This document shows positions 1 through 10,225 of a stretch of 64,000 nt of DNA, piece after piece. This DNA is from Bagarius yarrelli. Its lineage: Eukaryota; Chordata; Actinopteri; Siluriformes; Sisoridae. The number at the start of each line of letters is the position of its first letter. Positions within the stretch are counted from its first letter, which is position 1. Under the pieces are notes generated by a model. It was not told where the DNA came from, did not search any database, and saw only the letters and a program-made list of their open reading frames with translations. The translations under genes and the position numbers were made by a program. The DNA is taken from contig VCAZ01000003.1 in NCBI GenBank assembly GCA_005784505.1, positions 7,567,510 through 7,631,509 of the forward strand, read 5' to 3'.

Positions 1-447
1 ATCTTTATATAGAGCAAGAATTCTTTTTTTCAGATCCTCAGAGTGTTCTTTGCCATGAGGTGCCATGCTGAACTTCCATTGACCAGTATGAGAGAGTGAG
101 AGCAATAACACCAAATTTAACACAGGTCTCAGGTGTGAATGGGGAGCAGGTAACACTAACGAGTTTCATAACAACAGGGAGGGAAAATAGCTACTTGGAC
201 CCAATTTGGACATTTCCTCTTAGGGGTGTACTCACTTTTGTTGCCAGGGGTTTAGACATGTGTGAGGCTGTGTGATTTTTTTTTTTGATGGGACAGCAAA
301 TTTACACTGTTACACAAGTTGTACATTTACTACTTTACATTGTAGCAGAGTTTCATTTCTTTAGTGTTTTCACATAAAAAGATATAATAAATAAATATTT
401 ACAAGAAATGTAAGGGGTGTACTCACTTCTGTGACATACTATATATA
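1..447 (+). mobile_element. DNA transposon end (fish repeat), truncated by window edge
   Basis: The motif 'aggggtgtactcactt' occurs at 222-237 and again at 413-428. The second copy runs into a 'gtgacatactatata' terminus, as in a widespread fish DNA-transposon repeat that I recall as Tc1/mariner-like. The left part lies outside the window, so the second inverted repeat and any transposase cannot be seen. No open frame survives here. The family class is from memory and is uncertain; that this is an interspersed repeat is much surer. Confidence 0.55.
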
Positions 448-1282
448 TAATACAAAACCACCCTTATTTGTAGTAATTAAATGTATTTATGTGTTTATAG
501 TTTAAGTTTTTATATAGTCTTTTGTCTATTCAGTAATCTATGATGCAATTTTTTAGATTGGTTAAACATTTAGTTGTTCATTTTAACATTTAATTGTTTA
601 TTTTTTCACGTAGGCATTATGTTTTATTAAAATGTTTTATTATATATCTCTCTTATTAAATTAATGTTTGTCTAACTGTACACCTTAATATAGAAATTAT
701 TTCTAGAGATGTGATTCATTTATATTTTAGTATTATTACAATCAGAAAATTGAGGTGATTAGATAACTGTCTGTTTCTCCTAATCTTCTCTGTACTTTTG
801 AATTCGCTTTAATTACAGCTCTGAAATTACCATATCTGTACACAGATCTGGAGCTGTCTTCGATATCATTTTTAAAATGACTATCTTGACAGTCCATCTC
901 TTCCAAGAATTACTGACCCTGATTGGCCCTGGCCTGAACCTGACTGTATTAAACCAAACAAACTCATAATGGCAGTGTGCATTAACCATAAATAGCTTAA
1001 GTATTTTAAGGGATGGGTTGCAAATCTAAATATGACTCACAATTGAGTGTTGGCAAAGGTGTGATTCTTCAGATCTAGCATTGCTGGAATAAACACACAG
1101 TGGTAATTTAAAATGATTTGCATATGAGAAAATAAAATTATTCTAAAAAATAATTACAACAGTAAAAACAAAAAAAAATCAAATAAAATATTTAGGAAAT
1201 TTATTTTGAATAACCGAAAACAGTTAAGAGTATAAAAAGATTATAGTCAGTTTGGATGTATTACAGTGCAAATTACATAGAT
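448..1282. other. AT-rich unique sequence
   Basis: No coding frame, no recognisable repeat and no RNA gene seen. It contains several A- and T-runs (for example near 1140-1185). Confidence 0.6.
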
Positions 1283-1640
1283 GTGTTTTAAATCTGGACT
1301 TAAAGGCTGGCTATTGATTTAGAACATCTGATCTCTTTTGGAAGCTGATTCCAACTATGGCTTAAGTAATAGCTAAAAGCAGACTACTCTAACCCTTATT
1401 TAGAATGAACCATTAGTATGTCCAACTGACTAATCCTAATGATCTGAGCAATCTGATCTGGTTTATATACAGTAAGAATATCTGAAATGTATTTAGGTCC
1501 TATAGGCCTTTGAGTGATTTATTACGAGTAACAGTACTTTAAAATCAATCCTTACTGGAACTGGCAGCCAGTGTAATGACCTGAGGACCAGTGTTAAATG
1601 TTCAGATTTTCAGGTTCTAGTCAGATATCTGGTGGCAATG
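1283..1640 (-). pseudogene. L2/Rex-like LINE reverse-transcriptase C-terminal fragment
   Basis: On the minus strand, about 1609 down to 1496, one frame reads SEHLTLVLRSLHWLPVPVR followed by IDFKVLLLV. This is the conserved region downstream of the RT domain in fish L2/Rex-type LINE ORF2 proteins ('..LRSLHWLPV..RI.FK.L.L'). Further down (towards 1283) the similarity continues in broken frames, with stops at short intervals. No RT catalytic YADD box, endonuclease or 3' tail is present, so this is a short dead relic. The exact ends are approximate. It shares the LRSLHWL motif with the LINE fragment near 43.2 kb, but the surrounding residues differ, so it may be a different subfamily. Confidence 0.65.
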
Positions 1641-1930
1641 TTCTGTACCATTTAAGATAAAGTGATGAATGATTACTGGAAATGTAAGCTATTAATTACT
1701 TATTAAAGATATTATAAAGGTTCTGTATTTGATGTTGATTAGATTACTCAGGGTTATCCAGTTTTCACACACAAGTAAAAACCCTTGCAATGCTGGACAA
1801 ATGAAAAAAAAATAAAAAAACAAAGTCAACGTAACCCCTAAAAAAGGAAATTAAACAAATATTAGACTGTAGAATTCTGCACAGTGTAATGATGAAGTTC
1901 AGAGATGTTGAGTTACTAAACAGGACTTTT
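1641..1930. other. Unique AT-rich sequence
   Basis: Nothing recognised apart from A-rich runs around 1803-1860. Confidence 0.5.
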
Positions 1931-2130
1931 ACCATTTACATTTTTGGTTTTTGGCATTCAGCAAAAGCCATTATCCAGACAACCTACGTTTACCTCATTT
2001 ATCCAACTGAGCAGGTAAAAGTTATGAGCCTTTCTTCCATTTCGCCCAGCGGTGGCAGCCTGTCTGTGCTGAGAATTAAACACTTTTCCGATTAGCAATT
2101 TTACACTTAACCACTGGGCTACTACTTTCT
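1931..2130 (-). repeat. tRNA-derived SINE, degenerate
   Basis: Reverse-oriented copy of the main SINE of this window. The tail side ('ggcattcagcaaaagccatt', 'atccagacaacctacgttta') is at 1950-1995, and the tRNA-like head complement ('acacttaaccactgggctac') is near 2104-2123. The internal promoter boxes are decayed. A 68-codon open frame crossing it (1889-2095) is fortuitous. Confidence 0.6.
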
Positions 2131-2204
2131 TAAATCAACAGCCTCTCTAAAGAAATAAAATGACAAATAATCTTTGAGTGGACAGAGGAGACCCATATCT
2201 GTGG

Positions 2205-2345
2205 TACACTTAGGAAAAGCAGGTAGAATTACTGCCTCACAGCACCAGGTTTTGTGATCAAATCCTGAGCCTGTTTTACTGTCTATACGGAGCTTTATAT
2301 GTTCTTCTCACATTTACATCAACGTTTTTTCCAAATCCAATTTTT
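2205..2345 (+). repeat. tRNA-SINE fragment, second family
   Basis: Reads 'gcaggtagaattactgcctc', 'acagcaccaggttttgtgat', then 'ctgagcctgttttactgtct' followed by 'ggagctttatatgttcttct'. This is the head and body of the fish SINE family with a 'gcaggtagcattgctgcctcacagc' head. It is truncated, with no 3' tail visible. Confidence 0.5.
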
Positions 2346-2533
2346 CAATCCTAGGTGGCAGTATGCATACAGTATGTAATGCCAAATGAACGACTGGCCT
2401 CTTGTTTCTGTAGTATTTTTGTAGTATGTAGTACTGTGTTGAGCTGTGGTTTTTTTTGGATGTTAAGGTGTAAGAGCTTCCATTAAAAATAGTGAGCTCA
2501 ATGTGTGTCTACGCATATACAGATATATGTATC

Positions 2534-2537
<4 letters not shown>

Positions 2538-2568
<31 letters not shown>
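2538..2568. repeat. (TG)n-(TA)n microsatellite
   Basis: About six TG units followed by about nine TA units. Confidence 0.95.
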
Positions 2569-3884
2569 ATATTTTATAGCCAGCTTTAGTTGATGGATTG
2601 CCATTCATGACAAGTTGTCTGCCAGACATGCCAGACATCTAATTCAGTTGTGTCTAAAATCAATGTGTGGAATTTCTGAATGCATAACTAAAGGAACAAA
2701 AAAGCCTATAGGGCCCAAAACTTTTTTGCCTGCTCTGTCTCATTTCCTTTTTTCCTTGTGGCACTCGTATATTGTGTGTGTATACAGTGTAATGATAGGG
2801 CTACAAGAGAGTGCCGTAACTTGTGTGTTATACAGTGCAATTGAAGTGTGTATCAGACAGGGACAAAGACTGTGATCAAAGACTTGTGGTTAAGGTGTGT
2901 AATTTGTTTTTGTTCCCACGTCTGCATTCTACAAAGAGAAAGCAGCAGGTCAACATGGCTTGGTGATGAGACAAGCAGTGTGTGTGATGAGGTGCTCTGT
3001 AACCCTGACAGTTAGAGACACAGAGAGACAGACAGCCAGAAAAGAAAGCTTGATAGAGAAAAGCAAGCAGATGGGAATGTGTTTCTTGCTTTATTTCCTG
3101 TTGCTGTCTCAGCATGGTTAGCGATATCTCCGTGTGACTACTTACATTAGGCCAGCACCTCTGTACGCCACACACTCTCCTCCAGGGGTTTGTTGTCTGA
3201 CCTTGTGCTGTGTGCGACTAGCTGTACTTAAAATGATCCTGCGGGCTAGATTATACAAGCTTTGAACTTTGCATACACATGCAAGCTAGCTACCAAACAT
3301 ATCCTATGGCAGTAACGAATTTATCACTTCTGCATGTTTCAATACAAACTTACAGTAAATAGTGGGCATCATGTGACATTAAGACGGCTTGTGTCTTTTG
3401 TAGCAATAGGCAGCTAAGTAACAAACATTAACTATATTTGCTGTAGGGCTGCCATGTTGAGTAGATGTAATTGATGACGTTAATGCTAAAAGTATGCTGA
3501 TATTTTAAGATGATACGTTGCTTTGATTTCACTAATCAATTAAAACAAATGTTGTTTTTATTTACTACCACTACAACTTAGAAATTGGCAACAATGGAAT
3601 ATAAGTGATCCCATCTACTTTAAAACACCAAAGAAGAACATAATTCCAGTCACTGTTCAATTCCAGTACACTTACTGTACCACTGCTTTTAAAAAAATGA
3701 TGGCTTTAGCAACAACATCTAAGTTTCCTAAGACCCAAGGCTGGGATTATAGGAGTTTTTCACATTAGCAGAGAATAAAGAGGTAGTTTGTACACAAAGT
3801 TTGGTTAACACACCGTAGCAGCACTAGCACTTTACACAGCCACCTTAAGAGAAAACACACACGTTTTATTGTGGATAATAAACA
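2569..3884. other. Unique sequence, no gene seen
   Basis: Open frames of 86 and 99 codons (2615-2875 plus, 2876-3175 minus) show no family motif, no splice context and no repeat identity; they look fortuitous. No other feature seen. Confidence 0.55.
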
Positions 3885-4520
3885 TTTTACATTTAAATCA
3901 TTTAGCAGATGCACTTATTCAGAGCAACTTTAAGTCTGATCATTGAACAGATCAATACTGCTAAATCACAAAACAAAGTGAAACATCCCACAAAAACTGT
4001 TAAAAAACAGCAATACAGAAAAAAACAGCTTCTTTTTTAAAATTTCAAGTGCTAGGTATTTGAGAAAAAGATTTGCCAGTCAGTGACTCGGCTGTTCTGA
4101 CACTGAGGGAAAGTTATTCCACCATTTTGGTGCCAGAACAGAGAAAAGTCTTTAGGCAGACCTACCTTGCGCCTTATGGGGTGGTGGGGCCAAGTGAGCG
4201 GTGCTTGTGAATCTGACGGACTACGAAGCAATGCAAGGAGTGATGAGTGTTTGGAGTTAAAAAAGGTGCTGCTCTGTTTTTAGCTTTGTACGCAAACATC
4301 AGTGTATTGAATCTGATACGTGCAGCCAGCCAGAGGGAGCACAGCAATGGGGTGGTGTGTGAAAATATTTAGAGGTTGAAAACAACTGGTTGAAAACAAG
4401 CTGCATTCTGATTCATTCAGAGGTAGGTAATCTAGTTTACAAATAACAAAAAACTGCACAAGCAACTGACTGGCCTGAGTGGATAAGAATAGTCAAATCC
4501 TTCCGATGTTGTAGAGGATG
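3885..4520 (-). pseudogene. L2-type LINE 3' fragment with tail
   Basis: On the minus strand this is the C-terminal part of an L2/Maui-type LINE ORF2 plus its 3' untranslated region and tail. The frame complementary to about 4153-4083 reads LFSVLAPKWWNNFPSVSEQP, the diagnostic C-terminal motif of these fish LINE proteins. The frame complementary to 4465-4280 holds VICKLDY (the conserved 'VISKLDYCNSLL' segment) and a decayed 'LP.AG.TYQIQYTDVC' version of the next block. These lie in different frames, so the ORF is broken. Downstream on the element's own strand, 3945-3891 carries the tail 'gttgctctgaataagtgcat', essentially the SINE tail found elsewhere in the window. The RT active site and endonuclease are missing, as usual for a 5'-truncated LINE insertion. 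Confidence 0.72.
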
Positions 4521-5364
4521 AAAAGGCAAGATGATGTCATGTTAGTGCTACCAGTAAGTAAGTTTGTTCTGTTTATCATGGTTAGTAAGAAAGAATGTTT
4601 CACTTTCTGTTAACTCTTTTTAAAACTATGTCATATGCCTAACACTGAAGTCATATGCCTACTATTTTAGAATTTCCACTAAATATGCTTTAAAACATTT
4701 CTAGGGAAATAAATTGTTCAGAATAATTGATTAATAAGATAAAAATAATGCTATTTATTTATCTTTATATGGACATATGATAATGTTTAATGTTTTATGT
4801 CTGGTGTTTGAAAAATAGGGGTTTTGTTACGTCTGGTTTTCTGTTTAGTATAATTTGAAAATAAATACAAAAACTTTGATAAAAAAATAAAGGGTATGTC
4901 TTCCAGATCAGTCTTTTAAATCTTTAGGATTAGTATATAGTCTTGTATTTAAGATCAACAATTTCAGTTTAAAATGCAGTTCATTACAACAATTAGAGAG
5001 GTAGTTTAAAAAAATCACTTTAAAAGCAGGTGCACCAACACTTTGCATCACTTTTAATAAGCATTTCACAAATTTACTTGCCAACCAAGTGACAAGTATA
5101 TTTTATCTCCTAGAAGTGGGTGTATAGTATAATTATACATAAACACATTGTACACAGGGCATGTGTGTGAAATTAATGCTGCTTTTATGCATCAAATTCT
5201 ATATATACTAGCCCTTAAAACTTCTGTGTGTTTATATGTGTATCCGTGGGTGGGTGCTTATTATTATATTTCCATTTTTACATTTCATCATATTTAGTTT
5301 TGGTTACTGAGCTTAAGGTTATACATATTAGTGGAAGGTCCTTTTACCTTATCATGATAGTGAA
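4521..5364. other. AT-rich unique sequence
   Basis: No coding, RNA or repeat feature recognised. Confidence 0.55.
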
Positions 5365-5388
5365 TGTGTGTGTGTGTGTGTGTGTGTG
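5365..5388. repeat. (TG)12 microsatellite
   Basis: Uninterrupted TG dinucleotides. Confidence 0.95.
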
Positions 5389-6530
5389 CGCATGGGTTGC
5401 AGGATTAGTTTTTTGAAAAAATATGAATTGACTTGGCTTGTATGTGGTGCTCATTATCCTGTTCTATCATCAGACAGGAAATGAGAAATCGTTGTGTTCC
5501 ACATGCTCCTGCTCTATCTGTGTCTTTCTGTTTTTTTTTTGGACTGAATGGTGCATATCAGAAACAAACTTTGACCTTCAGGGCTCAATGTTAATTACTT
5601 ATCATCTCTGGCTAATTTTCTCTAATCATTTAATCACTATCTTTTCTGGATTCGTGACCCATGAACAGAATAGAATTGAAAGTTTGCCTAAATTAATATA
5701 AAAAACAGTTTATACTGTACTTCCCTCTTCTCCGCACTTAATTTTTTTATTGTTGCAGTCTAGTACATGCATTCAGCAGCTAGTTAACAAATAATCCAAG
5801 CACAAAACAGGTGAACCTGAACCGTGGATTATGATTAATATTTTTTTTTTCTTTTTTAAGACTTTTCAGAAAATTAAGTATTTACAACATTTGGCAGACA
5901 TTTCCGCACTTTAAAAAGTCTACTTACACAGACAGAGCTTGGATATATTCAATTTTATTTATTAATTTTATGATCTTAGTACACAATCAACATGTATTAA
6001 GCATTAACAGGGTAGGGTAATAGTTACCAGTTATTTTGGAATGTTCATTTCAGTGAATTTACCGGTTCAAACAAGAATTCGCCCATACTACATTTGTTAG
6101 TATTCGGCATGCTGCTCACAGTCCATCAGCTGCAGTGCTTGTGTTCATCTTCTTTTCCCTTTTCACAGCAGCTCAGTAGGTGTACTGTTGGAATAACTGA
6201 ATAAACTTGGTTATATTGGTTTATTGTTAGGCACATAAGTAATTAAAATCTAAATAACTAAATTATTTCATAATTTGTGCTTACTCAAAAAGAGAACCAG
6301 TTTAAACAATTCAAGAAGATTTGGTGAAACAGTTCGAACCAGGTAGCACTATTTGTTGTTTGGAATTTTGCCTTTGGGCTTTGGCTTAATTTTTACCATA
6401 TAGAGAGGAGTAGCAAGGGGTCTGAGGATGTGAAGGATGTATGAATCTACCCTGTCCACAGTGACAAAGATGTATATGGCATCCAACATTGCCAGAATTT
6501 ACTCCAGCTCAACACATCATTTGGGAAATG
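5389..6530. other. AT-rich unique sequence
   Basis: Nothing confidently recognised. 'ttcaattttatttattaatt' at 5949-5968 weakly resembles the reverse of the LINE tail seen at 33.38 kb, but it is too AT-rich to call. Confidence 0.5.
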
Positions 6531-6642
6531 TTACCACTGCTGGGACCCTGAGCAAGGCACTTAACCCTCAGCTGCTCCTTTGGACATTAAATAATAAATG
6601 TATGTCACTTTGGGTAAGGGTGTCTACCAAATGCCAAAAATA
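6531..6642 (+). repeat. tRNA-SINE, 3' half
   Basis: Contains 'gaccctgagcaaggcactta' and then 'tttgggtaagggtgtctacc' running into 'aaatgccaaaa', the body and tail of the main SINE. The tRNA-related promoter half is absent. Confidence 0.7.
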
Positions 6643-6863
6643 CTTGTATCTGTGTGGGGTTTTTTTCTTTTACATATCAATATCTTCAACAGTAAATTGA
6701 GTTAGAATTCCAGCTTATACACAATTACTTAACCTTATCTTTTTTAACCCAAAATCTCAATAATCTGTGCGTGCTGCGAAGCGGCAGTAGAGAAGGAGTA
6801 GGATTACCTCATCACGTGTAATGATCCAAACCCGGAAGGGCAGGAAGGACCCCTGGTTATATA
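6643..6863. other. Spacer before Tc1-like element
   Basis: No feature recognised. A patch of higher GC at 6765-6850 has no identifiable family. Confidence 0.4.
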
Positions 6864-8285
6864 CACTGCTCAAAAAAATAAAGGGAACACTAAAATAACA
6901 CATCCTAAATCTGAATGAATGAAATATTCTTATTAAATACTTTGTTCTTTACATAGTTGAATGTGCTGAGAATCACACAAAAATTAACAATGAAAATCAA
7001 ATTTATTAACCCATGGAGGTCTGGATTTGGAGTCACACTCAAAATTGAAGTGGAAAAACACACTACAGGCTGATCCAACTTTGATGTAATGTCCTTAAAA
7101 CAAGTCAAAATGAGGCTCAGTAGTGTGTGTGGCCTCCACGTGCCTGTATGAACTCCCTACAACGCCTGGGCATGCTCCTGATGAGGTGGCGGATGGTCTC
7201 CTGAGGGATCTCCTCCCAGACCTGGACTAAAGCATCCGCCAACTCCTGGACAGTCTGTGGTGCAACGTGGCGTTGGTGGATGGAGCGAGACATGATGTCC
7301 CAGATGTGCTCAATTGGATTCAGGTCTGGGGAACGGGTGGGCCAGTCCATAGCATCAATGCCTTCGTCTTGCAGGAACTGCTGAAACACTCCAGCCACAT
7401 GAGGTCTAGCATTGTCTTGCATTAGGAGGAACCCAGGGGCAACCGCACCGGCATATGGTCTCACAAGGGGTCTCAGGATCTCATCTCGGTACCTAATGGC
7501 AGTCATTCTACCTCTGGCGAGCACATGGAGGGATGTGCAGCCCTCTAAAGAAATGCCACCCCACACCATTACAGACCCACTGCCAAACCGGTCATGCTGG
7601 AGGATGTTGCAGGCAGCAGAACGTTCTCCACGGCGTCTCCAGACTCTGTCACGTCTGTTACATGTGCTCAGTGTGAACCTGCTTTCATCTGTGAAGAGCA
7701 CAGGGCGCCAGTGGCGAATTTGCCAATCTTGGTGTTCTCTGGCAAATGCCAAACGTCCTGCACGGTGTTGGGCTGTAAGCACAACCCCCACCTGTGGATG
7801 TCGGGCCCTCATGGAGTCTGTTTCTGACCGTTTGAGCAGACACATGCACATTTGTGGCCTGCTGGAGGTCATTTTGCAGGGCTCTGGCAGTGCTCCTCCT
7901 GTTCCTCCTTGCACAAAGGCGGTGTAGCGGTCCTGCTGCTGAGTTGTTGCACTCCTACGGCCTCCTCCACGTCTCCTGATGTACTGGCCTGTCTCCTGGT
8001 AGCGCCACCATGCTCTGGACACTACGCTGACAGACACAGCAAACCTTCTTGCAACAGCTCACATTGATGTGCCATCCTGGATGAGCTGCACTACCTGAGC
8101 CACTTGTGTGGGTTGTAGACTCCGTCTCATGCTACCACTAGAGTGAAAGCACCGCCAGCATTCAAAAGTGACCAAAACATCAGCCAGAAAGCATAGGAAC
8201 TGAGAAGTGGTCTGTGGTCACCACCTGCAGAACCACTAATTTATTGGGGGTGTCTTGCTAATTGCCTATAATGTCCACTCATTAT
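6864..8285 (-). mobile_element. Tc1-like DNA transposon, right end lost
   Basis: The element begins after a TA dinucleotide at 6862-6863 with the terminal sequence 'cactgctcaaaaaaataaag', characteristic of a common fish Tc1-like family. Its transposase lies on the minus strand. The matching inverted repeat should lie a few hundred bases beyond 8285, but the sequence there changes abruptly to a GC-rich block of a different element. This copy therefore has one terminus only and cannot be mobilised in cis. Length retained is about 1.42 kb. Confidence 0.82.
7117..8130 (-). pseudogene. Tc1-like transposase, nearly intact
   Basis: DDE transposase of the Tc1/mariner (IS630) superfamily, which would bind its inverted repeats and cut and paste the element at TA sites. 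The natural start is the ATG at 8130-8128 (MRRSLQPTQVAQVVQLIQDG...). Codon 24 is TGA, where a CGA arginine would be expected, so the visible long open frame only starts again downstream (about 306 codons to 7117). The catalytic residues are readable: FTDESRF (first Asp), MQDNARPH (second Asp) and SPDLNPIEHIWD (Glu). Between TTQQQDRY and MRARHPQVG the frame is wrong. The neighbouring minus-strand frame there encodes the expected helix-turn-helix text (RRNRRSTARALQNDLQQATN...), so two compensating indels bracket about 110 bases. The protein ends normally in ARGGHTHY. It is a recently dead copy, with only these lesions seen in the coding region. Confidence 0.88.
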
Positions 8286-9172
8286 TCCATCAAGCTGCCC
8301 CCTCCCCAGTCAGTCCAGGGGAGGGACTAGCCAGGGGAGACCAGAGCCAGGTGTTTCCCCCTGGGGAACCCTCGCTAGGTTGGGTTCCGCATGCAGTGGC
8401 TCCTCTTGCGGCCACATGTGTCTTTTTCCACTGTTCCCCCCTCACTAGAAGCATTATAGGTCTTGTTTGCCCCGATCTGGTTGTCTCCCCCTGTTGCGGT
8501 GTCCAACCCAGGGCCTTCCCTAGGTAGTACTGCTTTTTGTCAGTCCTTGGGTGACTCGTTACATACTAACCTCCCCTAGCTGGCGGGATGTGATTTCCGT
8601 AGAGCCCCAGCACGTGGGTTATAGCGCGATATAAAAGTGAGTGTGATTAAAAAGGCTAACGCTGTGGATTTTTCCTACATTAGCCCTCCCCCTTGTGGGA
8701 GGGGGATGAGGCTCCCAGGTCGCTGGTAGGTCATGAGGTTGAGTAAGGCTGCGCTTCGACACGCTGGTTCCTGTCGACAATTACCTTCGGTAGACCCATG
8801 ACACAGTACAGCAGCAGTGGTGTGTTGGAAGGGGTCCCTAGTGTCGTCACTCGACACAACGTGGGAGTGAGCGACAGAAAAGGAAGGTCTCGGTTACCTA
8901 TGGTAACCCTCATTCCCTGATGGAGTGAACAGAGACGTTGTGTCCCTCATGCCACTGCACCTGACTGCCACTGGGGAGTCATCATTTAGCTCCTCAGGAC
9001 AGAATGATGAGCAGTATTCCAGCTGATTTATTTATACCGGAAGTACAGGGCGTTACTGGCTATGCAAATTCTGCTCGTCCAATTTCATAGGCCTTTTCAA
9101 AATAGATCAGAGGTATTTCGGACTCCCAAAATGTGAACCCTAGTGTCATTACTCGACACAACGTCTCTCTTC
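8286..9172. mobile_element. GC-rich YR-retroelement (Ngaro/DIRS-like) terminal remnant
   Basis: Seen: a block of clearly higher GC than its surroundings. A 27-bp direct repeat lies at 8836-8862 and 9138-9164 (25 of 27 identical; core 'actcgacacaacgt'). An inverted copy of part of it, 'agacgttgtgtc', is at 8931-8942. A perfect 7-bp inverted repeat GGTTACC-tat-GGTAACC lies at 8892-8908. 'ttccgtagagcccc' and 'ttcggtagacccatgacaca' recur within the block. Known: the string 'gagacgttgtgtcgagtgacgacac' and 'ttcggtagacccgt' are, to my recollection, hallmarks of the terminal regions of Ngaro-type tyrosine-recombinase retrotransposons in fish. Inferred: a solo terminus or truncated element. No gag, RT or recombinase frame can be read. 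Open frames of 60-90 codons here are not recognisable. Confidence 0.45.
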
Positions 9173-10040
9173 CCTCTGTTGGCCTCAGGTTTAAGGGTGT
9201 GTATGAATGATTTGTGTGTATATTAGCCATATATTTTTTAATGTCACTTCTGATGTGAACTCCCACCACCTTCTAATCTCGTTTACAATTTTGTCATTTC
9301 TGCCAGAAAGTTTACAAATACAAGGAAAGACAGAAAAACAGACAGAAAGAGAGGTAATAGAGAAGAGAGTGCACAAATATGGTCAGTAAATCATGTATAG
9401 CTTCTCTTTATTACCGAACAGTGGTCACTTCACATCCATTAATGTCAATAAATTCTATCCCTAAACAGTCCTTGAATTTGTATTTGACTTTTTACTTTAA
9501 CATTGTAAAAGCCTACATGCTTCAAGCTGGCATGATTCACTGACTTTTATACTGTTTGCATGGGATTAATATTATGTGGTGACCTCTGGTTATTTGTAAA
9601 AATTGCTGATGTTGTGTGTTATCTTAACACCATATTAATTAGCAATGTCCTCAATATGTAGAGTAAAAATTTCTTCAAATGACTTTAAGGTCCTGTGATA
9701 ATATTGCCTGTGCAAATTTGTGATTTGACCCAGATTTGGCAGAGGTTGTGTATCGGTTTTTCAAAGTTTTTGTTTTTTGTGTCGAAGTATATTGGCTGCT
9801 CTTGTAGTGTTTTGGGTGTATTTTGGTGCCTGCCTAACCCTTTATGCCACACAATGGTACAATTTGCGGAAAGATAAAACTAAACACCACCAGAGGAGCG
9901 ACAACAAAAAGAAATGCATGACATGTATAGCGGCAAGAAGAAACATTCTTTTGTTCATGATATATCATGCATCTAAACCTATAATGACAAGACAGCAATA
10001 GCCTATCTAATGTTTTGACATTATATTCATTTATTAAAAA
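9173..10040. other. Unique AT-rich sequence
   Basis: No gene or repeat recognised; the short open frames (60-74 codons) show no family motif. Confidence 0.5.
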
Positions 10041-10225
10041 GTGGTAGTGCAGTGGTTAAGGTTTTGGACTGCTAATTAGATCATGGTTCCTGTCCATCAC
10101 CACCAAGTTTACACTGCTGGACCCCTGAGCAAGGCTCTTAAATCCCCCGATTGTTCAGTTGTATAAAAATAATTTGCTCCGGATAGGGGTGTCTGACAAA
10201 TGCAGTAAATGTAAACATAATGTAA
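10041..10225 (+). repeat. tRNA-derived SINE, full length
   Basis: The Pol III A box 'tagtgcagtgg' is at 10045-10055 (fits TRGYNNARNNG) and a decayed B box 'ggttcctgtcc' is at 10085-10095. The body 'cccctgagcaaggctcttaa' follows, then the tail 'ccggataggggtgtctgaca', ending in repeated 'taaatgta' units. This is a clear example of the main SINE family of the window. Confidence 0.82.

Noticed and set aside
5941..6000. LINE tail fragment
   Set aside because: Similarity confined to AT-rich words; not distinguishable from background.
7412..7927. 171-codon plus-strand open frame
   Set aside because: It is the antisense of the Tc1-like transposase, whose motifs are unmistakable on the minus strand.
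10041..10115. tRNA gene
   Set aside because: A and B boxes belong to a SINE head; no cloverleaf or aminoacyl stem can be folded by eye.
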